DNA of 64,000 bases from NCBI GenBank assembly GCA_019925795.1, contig CM034313.1, positions 84,661,663-84,725,662 on the forward strand. Direction: 5' to 3'. Shown here piece after piece: positions 9,481 to 22,700 of this stretch (the stretch's first letter is position 1; each line of letters opens with the position of its first letter). The DNA comes from Dendrobium chrysotoxum (taxonomy: Eukaryota > Streptophyta > Magnoliopsida > Asparagales > Orchidaceae). Under the pieces are notes generated by a model. It did no database searches. It saw nothing but the letters and a program-made list of their open reading frames with translations, and had not been told where the DNA came from. The translations under genes and the position numbers were made by a program.

Positions 9481-10725
9481 AGGGCAACTTTACAGTTGCT
9501 TCTCTATTTGATTTTTTTTTTGTTTGAGGACTTCCAGGTGGAAGTCAACATGGAGAAAACGCTCGCAGGACGGCTAAAAGAAAACTGAAGAAAAGGCAGA
9601 AAAAAGTCTTGTCATTACCAGGAACCATTCAAACGAACATGGGTGGAGCGCCGAGAAGCCAGTCAGATCCTAGAAATTTCTCTTTTCTTCGTTCTTTCTC
9701 TCATTTGTTCTCCTTCCCCTATACTTGCGCCCTCCTCTCTCTGTCTTTTGCTTTCTCTTCAAACGCCTCGAAAAGGCGTCGACTTGATCCAAAAGCTCCC
9801 AAATCCACACATCTTAGTCGCTTGCGGTCTCTCCAAACCTTTATATCTCTTATCGCCCGTTTCGTCGCTGACTTTTGAAGTTTGGGGTCTCCCAAACACA
9901 ATAGCTTTGTTTCCAGGTGCGCTGAGCTTCAATGAGAGTTTTATTTATTCATGGAAGCGTTTTAGGAGATGTGTTTTGAGTTATTCTGGCGTTACGTTTC
10001 GTTTCGCGAGCTTTCCGTTTGTTTTTCCTCTTTCATCTCTCCTGCGATCATTGTTTTCTTCGCTTCTCTTAGTCTTTAGATTGAATTCTATTTAATTTGC
10101 GGCTGATTGCATATGTAAGGACTTCATTTGATCCCTACCTTATGCTGCGAATCGTTCTTCTCCGGCTCTGTTAGTTACTACGAATTTGTGCGGGTTGATT
10201 TCTTCTTATTTTCTTTTCTTAGGGAGCATGATATTGGGTATTTGAATTATCGTGGATAGGGGATCGGTCTGAGCTTTGCAAAGTTGATAATTTTATAGGG
10301 GTTTTCACCGTTTAGTGATAGTGAAACCAATTTTCTAGCTAGGTTTGCTACGGTTCTACCTTCATAAAGCTGTGCCTTGGCCGTTTCCTTTCTTTACACA
10401 GGGTTCGTGGAATTTAAGATCGTTACATTTTCTTTTTTTGTTTGATTGAAATTCCCAATAGAGTATTAGTAAATGATGGAGGTTTCGGATGCTTTGTCAC
10501 TTTCAAATGCGTTTTACCGGTTCTGCAACCTAAGTTGGAAAGTGATGGTGATACAGTTAATCCTTGAATTTGTATGCAGATAGGAGTCGTACTGTACTTT
10601 AGTTGGTGCAGAGTCGTTGAAAGATTCCGGTAATCAAAGAGAAGGAGCTTTCTTTTTGTTTTTTAATGGAGCAGTTTGTTTCTGCTTGATTTCAGAGTTT
10701 CTATGCCGTCCAAGTATTTTTTCAT
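9481..10725 (+). promoter_or_regulatory. UXE: Promoter and 5' leader region of the epimerase gene
   Basis: A CT-rich tract typical of plant core promoters or leaders lies at 9670-9770. A plausible leader intron has donor CAG|GT at 9917 and acceptor TATGCAG ending at 10579, so the leader would be spliced about 150 nt upstream of the ATG. An in-frame TGA at 10687-10689 upstream of the ATG at 10726 rules out an N-terminal extension within that exon. Open frames at 9609-9878 and 9643-10095 are in the leader and show no known domain. The exact transcription start and a TATA box could not be fixed by eye. Confidence 0.45.
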
Positions 10726-10786
10726 ATGCTAACTACTAGCAGGAGCAGAAATCAGCCTAGGGCTGGTAGATCTTGGTTCTTTTCAG
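10726..10786 (+). CDS. UXE: UXE exon 1: start codon and basic N-terminus
   Basis: 20 codons plus one base, starting at ATG 10726. It encodes a short Arg/Ser-rich cytosolic tail ending in RSWFFSG, which occupies the place of the RSMSLGG-like tail of known UXE proteins. The donor is TCAG|GTTTGT at 10787. The start is chosen because the upstream frame has a TGA at 10687 and because the length to the conserved VTHVLVTGG matches the family. Confidence 0.8.
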
Positions 10787-13700
10787 GTTTGTTTCATGAT
10801 TTATTGGATGTTTATGCTCTGCAGTTATTATCCAAGTACTAGAGGCAATCCATTTGAAATAGCAGGCTGGTGAATTATGATCTAGTGATTACAATTTGCA
10901 AGCTAATTGGTGCTTAGTTTCTGTTGATGTTGCTAAGGTTTTTATTCTGGCTACCAACTTATCAGTTATTGTTGATTCTAGATTTGATATTTTTAAAATA
11001 GACACTTTGCATGAAAGCAGACCCCCATTTCTATATTTAGTTTTGATGTTGTAACATTTCTTGTAATTTATTTTCTGATGGATTTGAATAGATATACAAG
11101 TTGTCAGTCGGCACAACATGTTATATGCAAATCTAAATTGATTCGATTGTAAATAGGCCTGAATGTATCATTTTAGTTGTTTTAATGTCTATTTTTTCGT
11201 AACTTGAATTTTCTTTTTCAGGAATGGATTGCTCAGTTTCAAGAAGGAAGCCTCAACTCCTAGTAAAAATCATAATGGCAGTTTTGCTAACAGCTGTCTC
11301 TATATTCATTCTCAAGCAGGCCCCTGGTTTCCGCGGCACTAGTGTGGTAGGCATTTAGATAATTGATTTCTTTTATAGTGATCCTAATCCGATTTTGCAA
11401 TTTGAATTACCTCATTTTGTAACTAAGTAGATTAGATATGGTTTGTTTCATATTTTCTTCAAGTTACCTATCATCATTGTGGAGTTTTTCCATGAGATAT
11501 ATGTTGACCTGTAACTTCCAGCCGGTCCCACTTCACAAAACGAGGCTCCCAAACGACGGTTCCCTCGTATAACCGTTCCCACCCACGATCTCTCTACGAA
11601 CCACCTCTCACATAACTCCCTCTCATGGTAATAAGAACCCTAGCAGAAACCGCTCCCACCCATTCGATACTCACAGTCGCAAGGAAGGCGAAGCCTAGCC
11701 TCCATCTCTTCCTCTGCACTCATCGACCTCAGCCGCAGGTAACCAACCCCTCCGCCTCCTATTCCTGCAACCTGACATTGCGCACGACCCAAGCCACCAC
11801 TCCTACGCATGCTTGACCCAACTCCCAGCGGCTGACCTCATCGGCCTTCCGTCCGCACCAGCAGTTGAAGCCACTTGCCACTTGCCTGATCCCGTACCTA
11901 GGCCTGGTTCCGCGAACAAGTTCAACCGCCCCGTCGCTTGACTTAGCCCGCTCCAACTCCAATGTCTGATCTCCTTTAGTGCCCGATCTCCCTCTGTGCC
12001 CGACCTCTCTGTCTCTTGATCTCTTTATGCCGCAAGAGGAAGACTCGATCCCAATCAAACCCGAGCCTGTCTCCACTCTAATCCAACTTGAGCCGATCTA
12101 ATCAGATAGATCCAATCCAATTACAGATTTATAAATATATATAAAATCGCTGATTTTGAAGACGCTGTGCCGTCGATCTTACCAGGAATGCACAAATTGA
12201 AGCCCCTGCGCCATTGATCTTTGATTTGGGCAGGAAGTTATTTTAATTTGAAGACCTCATGCCATTGATCTTTGATCTGTGTGGGATGATTGTTAATGCG
12301 AATATCTTGTGCCGTTGTATCTTTGATTCAGGCTGTTAAAATCAATTATTAGAAGAATTTGATGGGTGGATAACTGGAGGAGCAGCTATAACAAGACTTC
12401 TTAGAAATATGAAAATAAACATATATAATTTCTCAAATATTGTTGTTACCTATTACCTCAAATCACTTTGAGAGCCACGAGTCATTCAGGTCTTCAAATG
12501 AATTGAATTTACAATATCAAAAGCCAAGCCAGATTCCCAAGGAAGGATTTCAACATTATGTAATTGCTGCTACTAATTCTCATAACCCCGAAACAGTTTT
12601 TCAAGGCATCAGCCATCTGAGTCTGAAATCCACATATCAGGATGATATTGCCAAAGTTGCTGCATTTTCTACCGCCTCAAATAAGCCAATGGCTGTTGAC
12701 AATTGAAATTGTCAAAAATGGGAAACAATTATTTCAAAACAGGAAGCATTACAATGTATGTACACAATAGATCAGTCTAAGGAATTTCCAATTGCAAGGT
12801 TTTGTCATGGTGCTAGAAGTTGCTAATAAAGAGCTTCCTATGCACTGCTTTATGAGAATTTATTCTGAGGAAAGAAGAATCAATGTCAGAAGCAGCTCTT
12901 TTTTTGACAAAAAAGTGAACCAACAACACATCCACATGTTGCAAACCAAACTGAAATTCATCATGATGATAATAGATTGAATCCTTTTGGTGTCATTTCC
13001 AAGGAGTTCCACGTGAAACCCTCCAAATAGGTTTTACCCAGTATAGATCCATGCTGTTCAAATATACTAAGAACTTCAATAATTCCAGAGTTTGAATTAG
13101 CACTCAAAGGGAACTTGGATAGTTTTGTGTATCTTATATCTCCATCAAATAAGTTATCTGAAAACTCCCATTGTTGAAACAAATCACTCTTTCCATGAGG
13201 TATATTTAAGGGAAGGAGGTCAAGCAGTCTTGAAGTGTTGCCAAATGTCAAATAAGATCCTTGCAAATCTACCTTAGATGTAAAGTTGCCCACCATCTTG
13301 CCTGAGGGAGTGAAATAAAGTCAATCCATTAACAGAAGTTTAAATAACCAATACATCCAAATTATAAAGTTCTGATACAAACCAACAAGAATATAAATAT
13401 AGCAAAATCAAGAAATAAGCTACCCAATCCTCAGAACACATAAACATAATAAACTATTATAAAATAATACAACAACAACATCAAGCCTTTATCTCACTAC
13501 GTGGGGTCGGCTACATGAATCCTTTTTCTCCATTGTGTCTTATTAAAAGTCAAATTCTCGTTTAAATCTAATAAAGAAAGATCATTTCTAATATTTTCTA
13601 TCCAAGTCTTTTTAGGTCTACCTCTACCTTTCTTAACATAAGTCAAATCTAATACCTTTCCTAACCGGGTCATCGGAAGGTCGCCGTTTTATGTGACCAA

Positions 13701-16700
13701 ATCATCTAAGGCGCTCTCTCTAATCTTATCTTCCACTGGAGCTACTCCAACCTTTTCACGTATATGCTCATTTTGTATCCTATCTCTAAGGGTAAAGCCA
13801 CTCATCCACTTGAGCATCCTCATCTCTGTAACACTTAACTTTGTATTATGCTTCTCTTTTAATGGCTAACATTCGACACCATAAAGCATTGCAGGTCTCA
13901 CCACCATCTTATAGAATTTTCCCTTAAGTTTGAGGGGGACTTTTCTATCACACAACAAGCCCGATGCATTCCTCCACTTCAACCATCCAACTTGAATTCT
14001 GTTGATAATATCCCCATCTATTTCACCATCACTCTGAACAATAGATCCAAGATATCTAAAATGCGTACTCTTATTAATGACTTGATCGCCCAAAGTCATA
14101 ATCCCCTCACTAGGTCTATTACTACTAAAATTACACTCCATATATTCCGTTTTAGATCTACTCAAGCAAAAACCTTTAGACTCTAAGGTTGACCTCCATA
14201 ATTCTAGTTTACCTTCAACTCGCTCTCCAGTCTTATCAACAAGAAGAATATCATCAGCAAAAAGCATACAATAAGGCACATCCTCTTGCAAATGTCTAGT
14301 GAGAACATCCATGACTAAATCAAAAAGATATGGGCTTACAGCTGATTCTTGATGTAATCCAACCGAAATAGGGAAATAATTGGTCAAACCACCTTGTGTT
14401 TAAACACAAGTAATAGCTCCTGCATACATATCTTTAATGATTTGAATATAAGCATTATTAACTCATTTTTTTTCAAGAACTCTCCATAGCACTTCTCTTG
14501 GAACTTTATCATATGCTTTTTCTAAATCAATAAATATCATATGTAGGTCCTCCTTATTCTCTCTATATTTCTCCATCAAACCTCTTAATAAATGTATGGC
14601 TTCCATAGTAGATCTACCCGGCATGAATCCAAATTGATTTTGAGAAACATTAGTATCACGCTGCAGCCTACGCTTCATAACTCGCTCCCATAGTTTTAAA
14701 GTATGACACGTTAACTTAATTCCTCTATAATTCGCACAATCTTGTGCATCACCTTTATTCTTAAAAATAGGAATTAACACAGTCATTCTCCACTCATCTG
14801 ACATCTTTTTAGTCTTCAAAATAGTATTAAAAATTTTAGTAAGCCAAGAAATTCCTTCATCTTCTAAGCTTTTCCACACCTCTATTGGAATATCATCAGG
14901 TCCAACAACGTTTCCACCCTTCATTTTCTTTAAAGCCTCTCTAACTTCGGTTTTACTAATACGCCGATAAAAACAAAAATCTTTATTTTCATTTAGGGTG
15001 CTAAGGTCATTATAGTCAATTATATTTTCACATTCTTCATTAAAAAGTTTAACAAAATATCTCATTCTCCTTTGTTGAATATCATCTTCTAAGAAAAGTA
15101 TTTTTTGATCTTCATCCTTAATACACTTCACTTGAACTAAATCCTTACTACTCCTATCTCTTTATTTGCCTAACATATACATATATCTTTCTCCCTCCTT
15201 AGTATTTAATCTATTATATAAATCATTAAAAGCTAAGATCTTTGCATCACATATTACTTTTTTAGATTTTTTACGTGCAACTTTATATCTTTCCCAACTG
15301 TCAGAATTTTTACAATTAAATCAATTTTATAATAAATCTTCTTATTTTTAATCTTTTCTTGCATATTTGGATTCCACCATCAACTATTTTTACTATTAGG
15401 AACTTTTTCCTTTGAAACTCCAAGTACATATTTTGCAATATTCTTAATATCACTAGTCACTTTTTCCCACATAACATTAGCATCCTCATGCATAGACAAA
15501 ATCTTAGGATCTAAAATCTTACTCTCAAAAATATTTTTGTTACTATTCTTTAAATGCCCCTATCTAATCCTAGAATCTCCTTTTTACTTTATTTTTTATT
15601 TTCTGTCATTTTATTTTAAACTCCAAAATTAATAATCGATGTTGGGTACATAAATTTTCACGCGGAATAACTTTACAATCTTTGCAATCTAAACGATATA
15701 ATTTTTTTATAAGAAAATACTCAATCTGAGTTGTTCTATATCCATTTTTATAAGTAATTAGATGCTCATTTCTTTTCTTAAATAAAGTATTAGCAATTAA
15801 AAAATCATAAGCTAAAAAAAAATCTAATATAGTCTTACTACCTTCATTTGTCGTTCCAAATCCATGGCCACCATGAATGCTTTAAAAATCATCTTCCTCT
15901 CTACCAACATGTCCATTTAAATCTCCTCCAGTAAAAACTCTTTTTTCAAGAGGTATCTTTTGTATTAATTCTTCTAAGTCATTCTAAAATTTTAATTTTG
16001 AACCCATATCCAAACCTACTTGAGGAGTATAAGCACTTATAATATTAACAATCTTAACATCAACAACAATCTTTAAAGCTAAAATTCTTTCTCCAATTCT
16101 ATTAATTTTTATAACATTATCCTTCAAACTCTTATCTATAATCACACCAACACCATTTTTAGTATGACTGCTACCCAATTACCAAAGTTTGAATCCTAAA
16201 CTATCAATCTCCTTAGCCTTCTCTCCAACCCATTTAGTTTCCTGAATGCACAGAATATTAATCTTCCTATGAATCATAATATCTATTAATTCCATTAATT
16301 TTCCTGTAAGGGAACCTATATTCCAAGTTCCTATCCTAATTTTAGTTTCATGGACTAGCTTCTTTGCCCCTATCCGTCCTTGATGTGGGAACCCTTGCCT
16401 ATTTAACACTGCATCCGAGCGTCGGTGCAGCGGCCCTTGCACACTTGTCGCTGTATTCAGGCCATACAATGCGTCGCTTCCAGGGGACGCCCTAGCATTA
16501 ACACAATTTCTTAAAGGATTCATGTCATTTTTATTCGATATGTTTTACGCTGGCTATCGACTATCTAATGCAACCCTCCACTTTTCTCATTTAGGACTTG
16601 GGACCTGGCATGCCAAAAATAATCTACTGCTGGTAACCCTACTCTTGATTTGGCGGTCCACCAAACACGTATGCAGAACCTGCTGAAAAAGACAACCGGC

Positions 16701-19700
16701 GAGTTTGATAAATTAAACTCAGCAAGTAACTATAATCTATCAAAGCATAAATGGTAAAGGAGTGGGGCATGCAATATGAACAACCAAAAGAGGGGAGTAG
16801 TAATCTATAATCACTATATCAAAAACCACCATGAGATATGTTATATTTTCTACATCTTCTAATATTCATGCATATATTACAAATAGCTATTGATGCCAAA
16901 CTATTATAATGTTTACAAATGCACCACCCTAGGTATCCATGTACCTCACAATGACCTGTATGTTATATCTTATTTTCAATTCATATCCACTTATATTTTC
17001 TTGCATATATAGTTATTGTCAGTTTATCATATACCTATCACCGAGAAGGTAAACATCAACCCAAAAAAATTCAGTGATTTCCTGTAGAGTCGTCACTCTG
17101 GGGGTCCATCGACCCTGGCTAGCCAAAAATCAATAGGGTTCTACTGACATACATACAATCATACATGACCAATGCCTTTATTAATAACCAACAAATATAT
17201 ATAAATCAACATGTCAAGTATGATTTGCATGAATGAGATTTATTTATTTAAGCAAACTAAATTGTATAAATCTAACTTTTCCAACATATAAATTTAATTT
17301 ACATGATTAAGAACTAATGAGCAATAAATCAAGTAAAGTTATGATTCTCACATGCTGATTCGATATAAACAATAACAAAGATTTATTACATGTGATTATG
17401 CTAAAGAATTCAAAATAGAACTAATAATCTAAATAGTTATAAAATAATTCTAATACAAATATCACAGATTATACCCCTAACAAAGAAGGGTACGTTTACA
17501 CCAAAAATAAATAACAGTTACTTACCTTTTAGACGAGTGGCACGAAACTCCAAGCCTATCCAATATTGAATCGACAAGGCTACGAAGGCAACGACTCCAA
17601 AAGTTCTACAAAAAGAATCCTAATTTAATACAAATTAATAGAAAAAAGATTTCAATAAAAGAAATATAAGACTCACACACGAATAAAAGCACAAAACTAT
17701 ATAGGTATCGTTAATCAAGATCTAACACCACAATTCCAATTAAACATCCAAACAACAACAATAATTAAAAAAAAAGATAACAATAATCACCTACTCGACT
17801 TGATCGATAGGGAAGGATGGAGGAGAAAGACCCAATCTTAATCCAAGAGAAAGAAGGGAGACTCCACCTTCTTTGAAGAGGTAGAAGATGGAGGGATCTT
17901 CTTTTCCAACAATGGTCGCTATTCGTTGGGAAGAAACGAAAAGGAGGAAGAGGGAAGAGCTTCGACGGTTGAGAGAGGGAGGAGGGCGTTCGGTGGCTTC
18001 TACGAGGGAGAAAAGAGGAGAAATAAGTGATGCCCTAGCTTCCTATTCGGTTCAATTGGCGAGAGGGAAGCTATATGCGGGAGAATTTATCGAATAGGGA
18101 AAGGAATCGCGATTGGAGGGAGATTTGCGGTTGAGGGAAGGTTGTTCGACCCGCTCGCGTGTGAAGGAGGCAAGCTAGCTTCGGTTCGCGCGGAAGAGAG
18201 GAGTCGGGGCGGTTGCTTGCATGTGCAGGAGAAATCCCAGACTGGATTAGTGTGGGTCGGGATATAACAGTTTCAAAGGGAGAATTAATGGCTCCATAGT
18301 AGGCGGTTCTGGCTGAAGGGTGGCATGATGGTTGGAGAGGAGTTGCGTAGGTGAATGGGGGTGGGAAGGGGTCATGTGTCTTGGCTACTTCAAACCATTT
18401 TAGCTTCATAAAACTTCAACATGAGGGGGTGTAGAAAGAGGCAGATTCTTTTGGATTTAATAATGATTAGCTTACATCTGCAAACTTATCTGTTCAGATT
18501 GATAGTTTGTTGTAGTAACTTTATCAATCCATAGGGAATCTGCATGTAATTCAATCAGGTTAGTTTTCAAGCTGACATCTTGGCATGTCTATGTATATTG
18601 GTGTCTTCCATATTCATCCTAGTTTTGCACTGCAACTTCAGAACCATTGCATCTTCACTGGTTTTATCCATCTATTTGTTAGACCAGCTTAAGGGCCGGC
18701 TGAGTCGGTCCTTCCTGGACTGGTTCAGGTATACAAGAGGCAAACCGGGGGGAAGTATGGCTTGAGCGGCTGATGGGATGGGGCCCACGCACTAATGATG
18801 CTTTGGGTTGGAGGAAAAATTCAAATTAAGGGCTGTTTGGGGATTAATAATTTGTCATTTTGCTTTAAGTAGTTTTCTTCTTGTTAGGGTTAGGTTTTAT
18901 CTTGAATTTGAATCTAAAATTTGAGATTTTGGTGTTGGTTTTGGTCTCTAGACTTTGGCTAGAGATTGGAGAGTTGAGTCTTCCTCTCGAATTGAAGATT
19001 TCTTGTATCCAGTTGTTTCTTTTCAGCCCTTATTGAATTTCAAGTGCTTGCCTTTGCGATTTCTCTACATATTTTATAAATTCTGCATGGAGTTTTGCTG
19101 AATTTCTCTAAAATTCAGCAAGTTTTCTTTGTTTTGGTGACTATTTTCTATCAAAATGGTATCAGAGCACGTCGATCTAAGGGGTACCAATGGCCGAAAG
19201 GAAAGTAGAAGTTTTGGAGGGGGAATTAGGTCAACTAAAATTTGATTTTGAAGAATTTTTTTTTTATTTTTAGAACCAATTTGCATCCATCCATGAAACC
19301 ATGGATGGAAGGTTCACCGTAATGGAAGACATGTTGAAGAAGTTACTTGAAGCCAAACTTAACCCGGCAACACCTGAAGCGACGGAAACCACCAGTGGCC
19401 ATGGGAGAGGTGGAAACCCTAACCCGTTTAAAGGAAGGGAAAATCAAGAAGTGGAGATTCCGGAGGAAGGAGATGGGATGCCTCCACTAGAGCCGCTTTC
19501 TAGGGAGGAGATAAGCATTACGTATGATCGCCGGGGTGCTGATTTTGAAAGAAGGAGAGCAGACTTTGAAGAAGGATTTGAGGTTTAGTGCCGAAGGGAA
19601 GAGCATGACACTTGGGGAGCACCTCCTTTGTGAGGAATGGGTGGCTATGGAGGGTTCAGGGGAAACGAAAGTGTCCCGAGCGTAAGGAAGCTGAAGATGG

Positions 19701-22700
19701 CTATCTTTGAGGCGAAGACGCACATGGGTGGATCTTCAAGGTAGAGAGGTACTTTGCAGTCAATGGATTGACAGAGGAGGAGAAATTGACAGCGATTGGA
19801 CTCTGTTTGGAGGGGAAAGCATTGGCTTGGTATCATTGGAGGGACATGAGGTGACCCATTCGGAGTTGGTGGAAGTTCAAAGACTATTTACTAGAACGTT
19901 TTCGAACCAGCAGGGAAGGAAACTTTTATGAGTAGTTCTTCGCCCTGACACAGGAGGGGACAGTGGCAAAGTATCGTGATAGTTTTGAGTAACTTGCCAG
20001 CAGGCTAGACTGACTTTCTGAGATAATGCTGGAGGAAAACTTCATGAAGGGGCTAAAATCAGAGATCCGAGCAGCTGTTGGAGTGATGATGCCACGTGAC
20101 TTAGGGAAGGCCATGGAGTTGGCACAGTTGGTTGAGGACCAGAAGTATCTGGAGAGGGGGCTAGGAGCAGTAGTTCGGGGGGGGGGGGGGGGGGGGGGTC
20201 ATACAGGATGACCACCACCGTTTTAGCTCCCAAGGGACCCGCATTGGGAAGTCTGCGAGAAGCATCATATGAAAAGACTGGAGGAGGGGAATTTGGGGGA
20301 AATTTCAAGAAGCTCACTGAGAAGGAGTTGCAGAAGAAGCGAGCAAGGTGTTCTGCTTCAGATGTGACGAGAAGTACACACCGGTACATAGGTGTAAGGA
20401 CCAAACTCTTCAGGTTCTCACCGTCTATGATGACGAGGAAGCTGAGGAGGGAGGTGAGAGGGGGCTAGTGGTGGGGGAAGAGGAGAAGCTGCATCTGGAC
20501 ATAGCGGAAGCTCTAAACTTAGTGGTGGGATTCACCCCGAATCACACCATGAAAGTGAAGAAAGAGATAGGTGACAGAGAGGTGGTGGTGCTGATCGACA
20601 GTATGGCTACCCACAATTTTATCTTCAGTTAGATTGTAGATCTGTTGGGGGTAAAATTAGTGGACACCGGGGGATATAGGGTGATGATGGGCACGGTAAA
20701 GGTGGAGATGGGCAGAAGCGTATGTAGGGGGGTAGTGCTGACTATTCAGGGGATTCATGTGAGGGAAGATTTTCTTCCATTGGAGTTAGGAAGCACTGAT
20801 ATTATCTTGAGGATGAAGTGGCTGCAGACCTTGGGAGACACCAATGTCAATTAGGGAGCACTGAGGATGGAACTAATGGTGGGGGGAAGGAGGATGGTAA
20901 TTCAGGGAGATACAGGATTGTCCAGAGCCATGGTATCTCTCAAGACTATGGTCAGGATCATACAAGAGATGGGGGGAGGAATTTTGGTGGAACTCCAGAG
21001 TTTAGAAGGGATTACATTGGAGGCAGAGGGAGACATCCCTTTGTCAGTGCAACCGCTCATTCAACAGTTCAAGGGGTTTTTTTTACCACCCCAAGGCCTA
21101 CCACCACCGAGGGAGCTAGAGCACTCTATTACCTTCAAGGAGGGAGTGTCACCGATCAATGTTTAAAATTGCGTAATCGGGTATTGAGGCGTTTTTCGTT
21201 CGTGAGGCGAGGCATAAGCCTCAAGGCGTTTTGAGGCGTAAGCCTCAAAATCAAAGAATTGCGTAAACATAAAATGATAAAATTTGTATATTCTAATAAG
21301 TAAATAATATATAAAACATAAAAATGCACAAGATATGAAGTAAAATCAAAATATCCTAATAATAAGAGAACATGAAATATAGTTCAACTTCAACTCAAAC
21401 TCCATCTTTCCCAAATAATAGTATTGTTTTCATTAACATATAATTCCAAAAATAAATAGCAATGACATATCACATAAGAACTCATAAGTCATCAGCACTG
21501 TCATTACTAAGAGAGTCTTCATTTGAATCATCATTATGATGAACTGCTCTCTCTCCTTCCTCCTCTCCTATAGAGTTCAATGTCTCCCAAACAGCTCCTT
21601 CCTCAATATCAATTATCTTCCTCTTTCCTAAATATTTTTGAACAATATCATAATGAATAATAGTGTAATACATTAATAAATTAAAGTCTAAGAAAAGAAA
21701 ACTATATTAATTATATACCTTTTTTTATTTGTTCTTGAATTGTGGTGGATGTAGATGCTTTATGACCATCAAAGAAATCAACATTTAAATCTTCATCTTG
21801 TAATTCAGATGGCATCACTTCAACTTCATCATCTACAAACCACTCATCATCAGATGTCACGTCCTCGCAAAGCAAAGGATCTTCATCATCCATTAATCCT
21901 TTTTTCTTCAAATTCCTATCTCTGAGTCTCCTATTGTACATAATGTACACCAGTGAATTCATCCTCAATGTCGACAAGCGATTTCTCCTCTTTGTATGTA
22001 CTTGGTTGTAGGTACTCCAATTTTTTTCACAGCCAGATGAAGAGCATGTCAAGCCCAAAACTTTCACAGTAAAACGCTGCAATTCTGGAGTCCCATCACC
22101 AAATTGAATCCACCACTCAACTAATATTTATATAAGATAGTTTAATTAGTGTGAAAAAATAACTTTTAAATAAATGTTTAAACATTAAATAAAATCACCT
22201 GGAGATCGTTTGGCAACTGTATCCTTTGCTTGTTGTAATCCAAAAAAGCCTTCTTTGTTCCTAAAAGGTACCAATTGCATGTCAGCATTTGATCTTTCAA
22301 TTGCATCATTTATTAGCCGATCCATGCAATGATACAATCCCAACTTTATTTCAGGGTTTGTAGACTTGTTCTCTGCATATTGATACTGAGGGTTTAGGTA
22401 ATAGCCAGCTGCATGCAAGTGTCGGTGAAGCTGTAGCTCCCACCTATCATCAATAATATTCCAAATTTTCCTAAAGCTTCCCTCTTCGCCTCCTAAGTTG
22501 GAGGCAATCATCTCTTTGGCTTCATCCATGGCATTGTAGATGAAACCCATTGCAGGCTTCTTCTCAGCATTCACCATCCTTAAAACTTGAACTAAAGGCT
22601 AGTGGTTGTAATGGCATATAAGACACTTTGCCAAAATCTGTCATTTAAAACAATCTTTCTAATCTCTTTTCCCTCATCCTTCTTTGCCCAAGCACATCTC

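Larger units (their letters stand above)
13469..16528 (-). mobile_element. RTE-clade LINE retrotransposon, decayed
   Basis: On the minus strand the element runs from an endonuclease start near 16523 through reverse transcriptase to a 3' end. The 3' end carries a tail of TGT/TTG repeats (complement of ACAACAACAACA at 13469-13480), preceded by the sequence typical of plant RTE 3' ends, GATTCATGTAGCCGACCCCA. Several in-frame stops and frameshifts (for example TAA at 16179-16181) show that it is dead. It occupies intron 2 antisense to the host gene. Confidence 0.85.

Noticed and set aside
9609..10095. Overlapping ORFs of 89 and 150 codons upstream of the epimerase
   Set aside because: They lie in the CT-rich leader, cross the likely leader-intron donor at 9917 and show no domain. 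They are best seen as composition effects.
17888..18409. Short ORFs on both strands
   Set aside because: They fall in the putative minus-strand solo LTR or its flank, with Arg/Glu-rich purine-tract composition only.
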